37,825 bases of DNA from Spirochaetaceae bacterium. Its GTDB lineage: Bacteria; Spirochaetota; Spirochaetia; Treponematales; Breznakiellaceae. The position numbers were made by a program, and so were the translations under genes. The stretch lies in the NCBI GenBank assembly GCA_031262035.1, contig JAISIL010000128.1:1-37825 (forward strand), given 5' to 3'. Shown here in pieces: positions 37,786 through 37,825 of this stretch. The notes beneath the pieces were generated by a model. The model did no database searches, had not been told where the DNA came from, and saw only the letters and a program-made list of their open reading frames with translations. How positions within the stretch are numbered: position 1 is the first letter of the stretch; every line of letters starts with the position of its first letter.

Positions 37786-37825
37786 CCTATGTTTTTTGTC
37801 AAGCAGTTTAGCGATATTTTTTTAA

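Noticed and set aside
1-37825. tRNA, rRNA, intact insertion sequence or prophage
   Set aside because: No tRNA-like CCA/T-loop pattern, rRNA stretch, transposase or phage gene was recognised. The cloverleaf elements have no T-loop or anticodon features and their arms are made of repeated units.

Overview
The window looks like a chromosomal segment of a spirochaete, most likely a Treponema-like member of the Spirochaetales of moderate GC. This is inferred from gene content: V-type (not F-type) ATPase subunits, several lipoproteins with relaxed spirochaete-style lipoboxes, and a CUT1 sugar ABC operon without its own ATPase. No rRNA, tRNA, CRISPR array or intact transposase was seen. The species cannot be named from the sequence alone.

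Layout. 1-2865: the 3' end of a V-ATPase K (proteolipid) gene, then a fused FeoA-FeoB iron transporter behind a promoter with a palindromic operator. 2956-9826: three consecutive surface lipoproteins, the last two paralogous and the third ending in Pmp-like GGA[IV]/NNG repeats. 9884-17206: a spirochaete protein of unknown function, mazG and argF on the minus strand, a TPR-like protein, and ftsH. 17279-21978 (minus strand): a stress-flavoured operon (V-ATPase D, universal stress protein, flavodoxin-like protein, J-domain protein, methionine aminopeptidase), followed by a separately promoted L-fucose isomerase-like gene. 22095-30941: an AraC regulator and a long sugar operon (binding protein, two permeases, three VOC metalloenzymes, a xylose-isomerase-like TIM barrel, an SDR and a Gfo/Idh/MocA oxidoreductase). 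31003-33787: a MATE exporter with an apparent frameshift, a WYL regulator and a MNT nucleotidyltransferase. 33850-37603 (minus strand): a UPF0175/PIN toxin-antitoxin pair and a two-gene unit of beta-lactamase-fold hydrolase and intracellular alpha-L-fucosidase.

Two genome-wide habits stand out. First, almost every roomy gap downstream of a gene holds a structured inverted-repeat element. Most are built from the unit CACGAAT and can be drawn as a four-way (cloverleaf-like) junction. Other gaps hold elements of unrelated sequence with a similar or simpler plan. In the sugar operon seven genes in a row are separated by six such elements, each inserted at the stop codon and ending a few bases before the next Shine-Dalgarno. 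Second, at least eight genes have a -35/17 bp/-10 promoter whose -10 box ends only 5-6 bp before the ATG, predicting leaderless mRNAs. Genes inside operons have strong Shine-Dalgarno sequences instead.

Working model: the AraC-controlled operon imports a sugar or glycoside, oxidises it (Gfo/Idh/MocA, SDR) and rearranges or cleaves it (TIM barrel, three VOC enzymes). The set of enzymes matches no pathway I can name. The fucose isomerase-like enzyme and the cytoplasmic fucosidase suggest use of fucosylated plant or host glycans.
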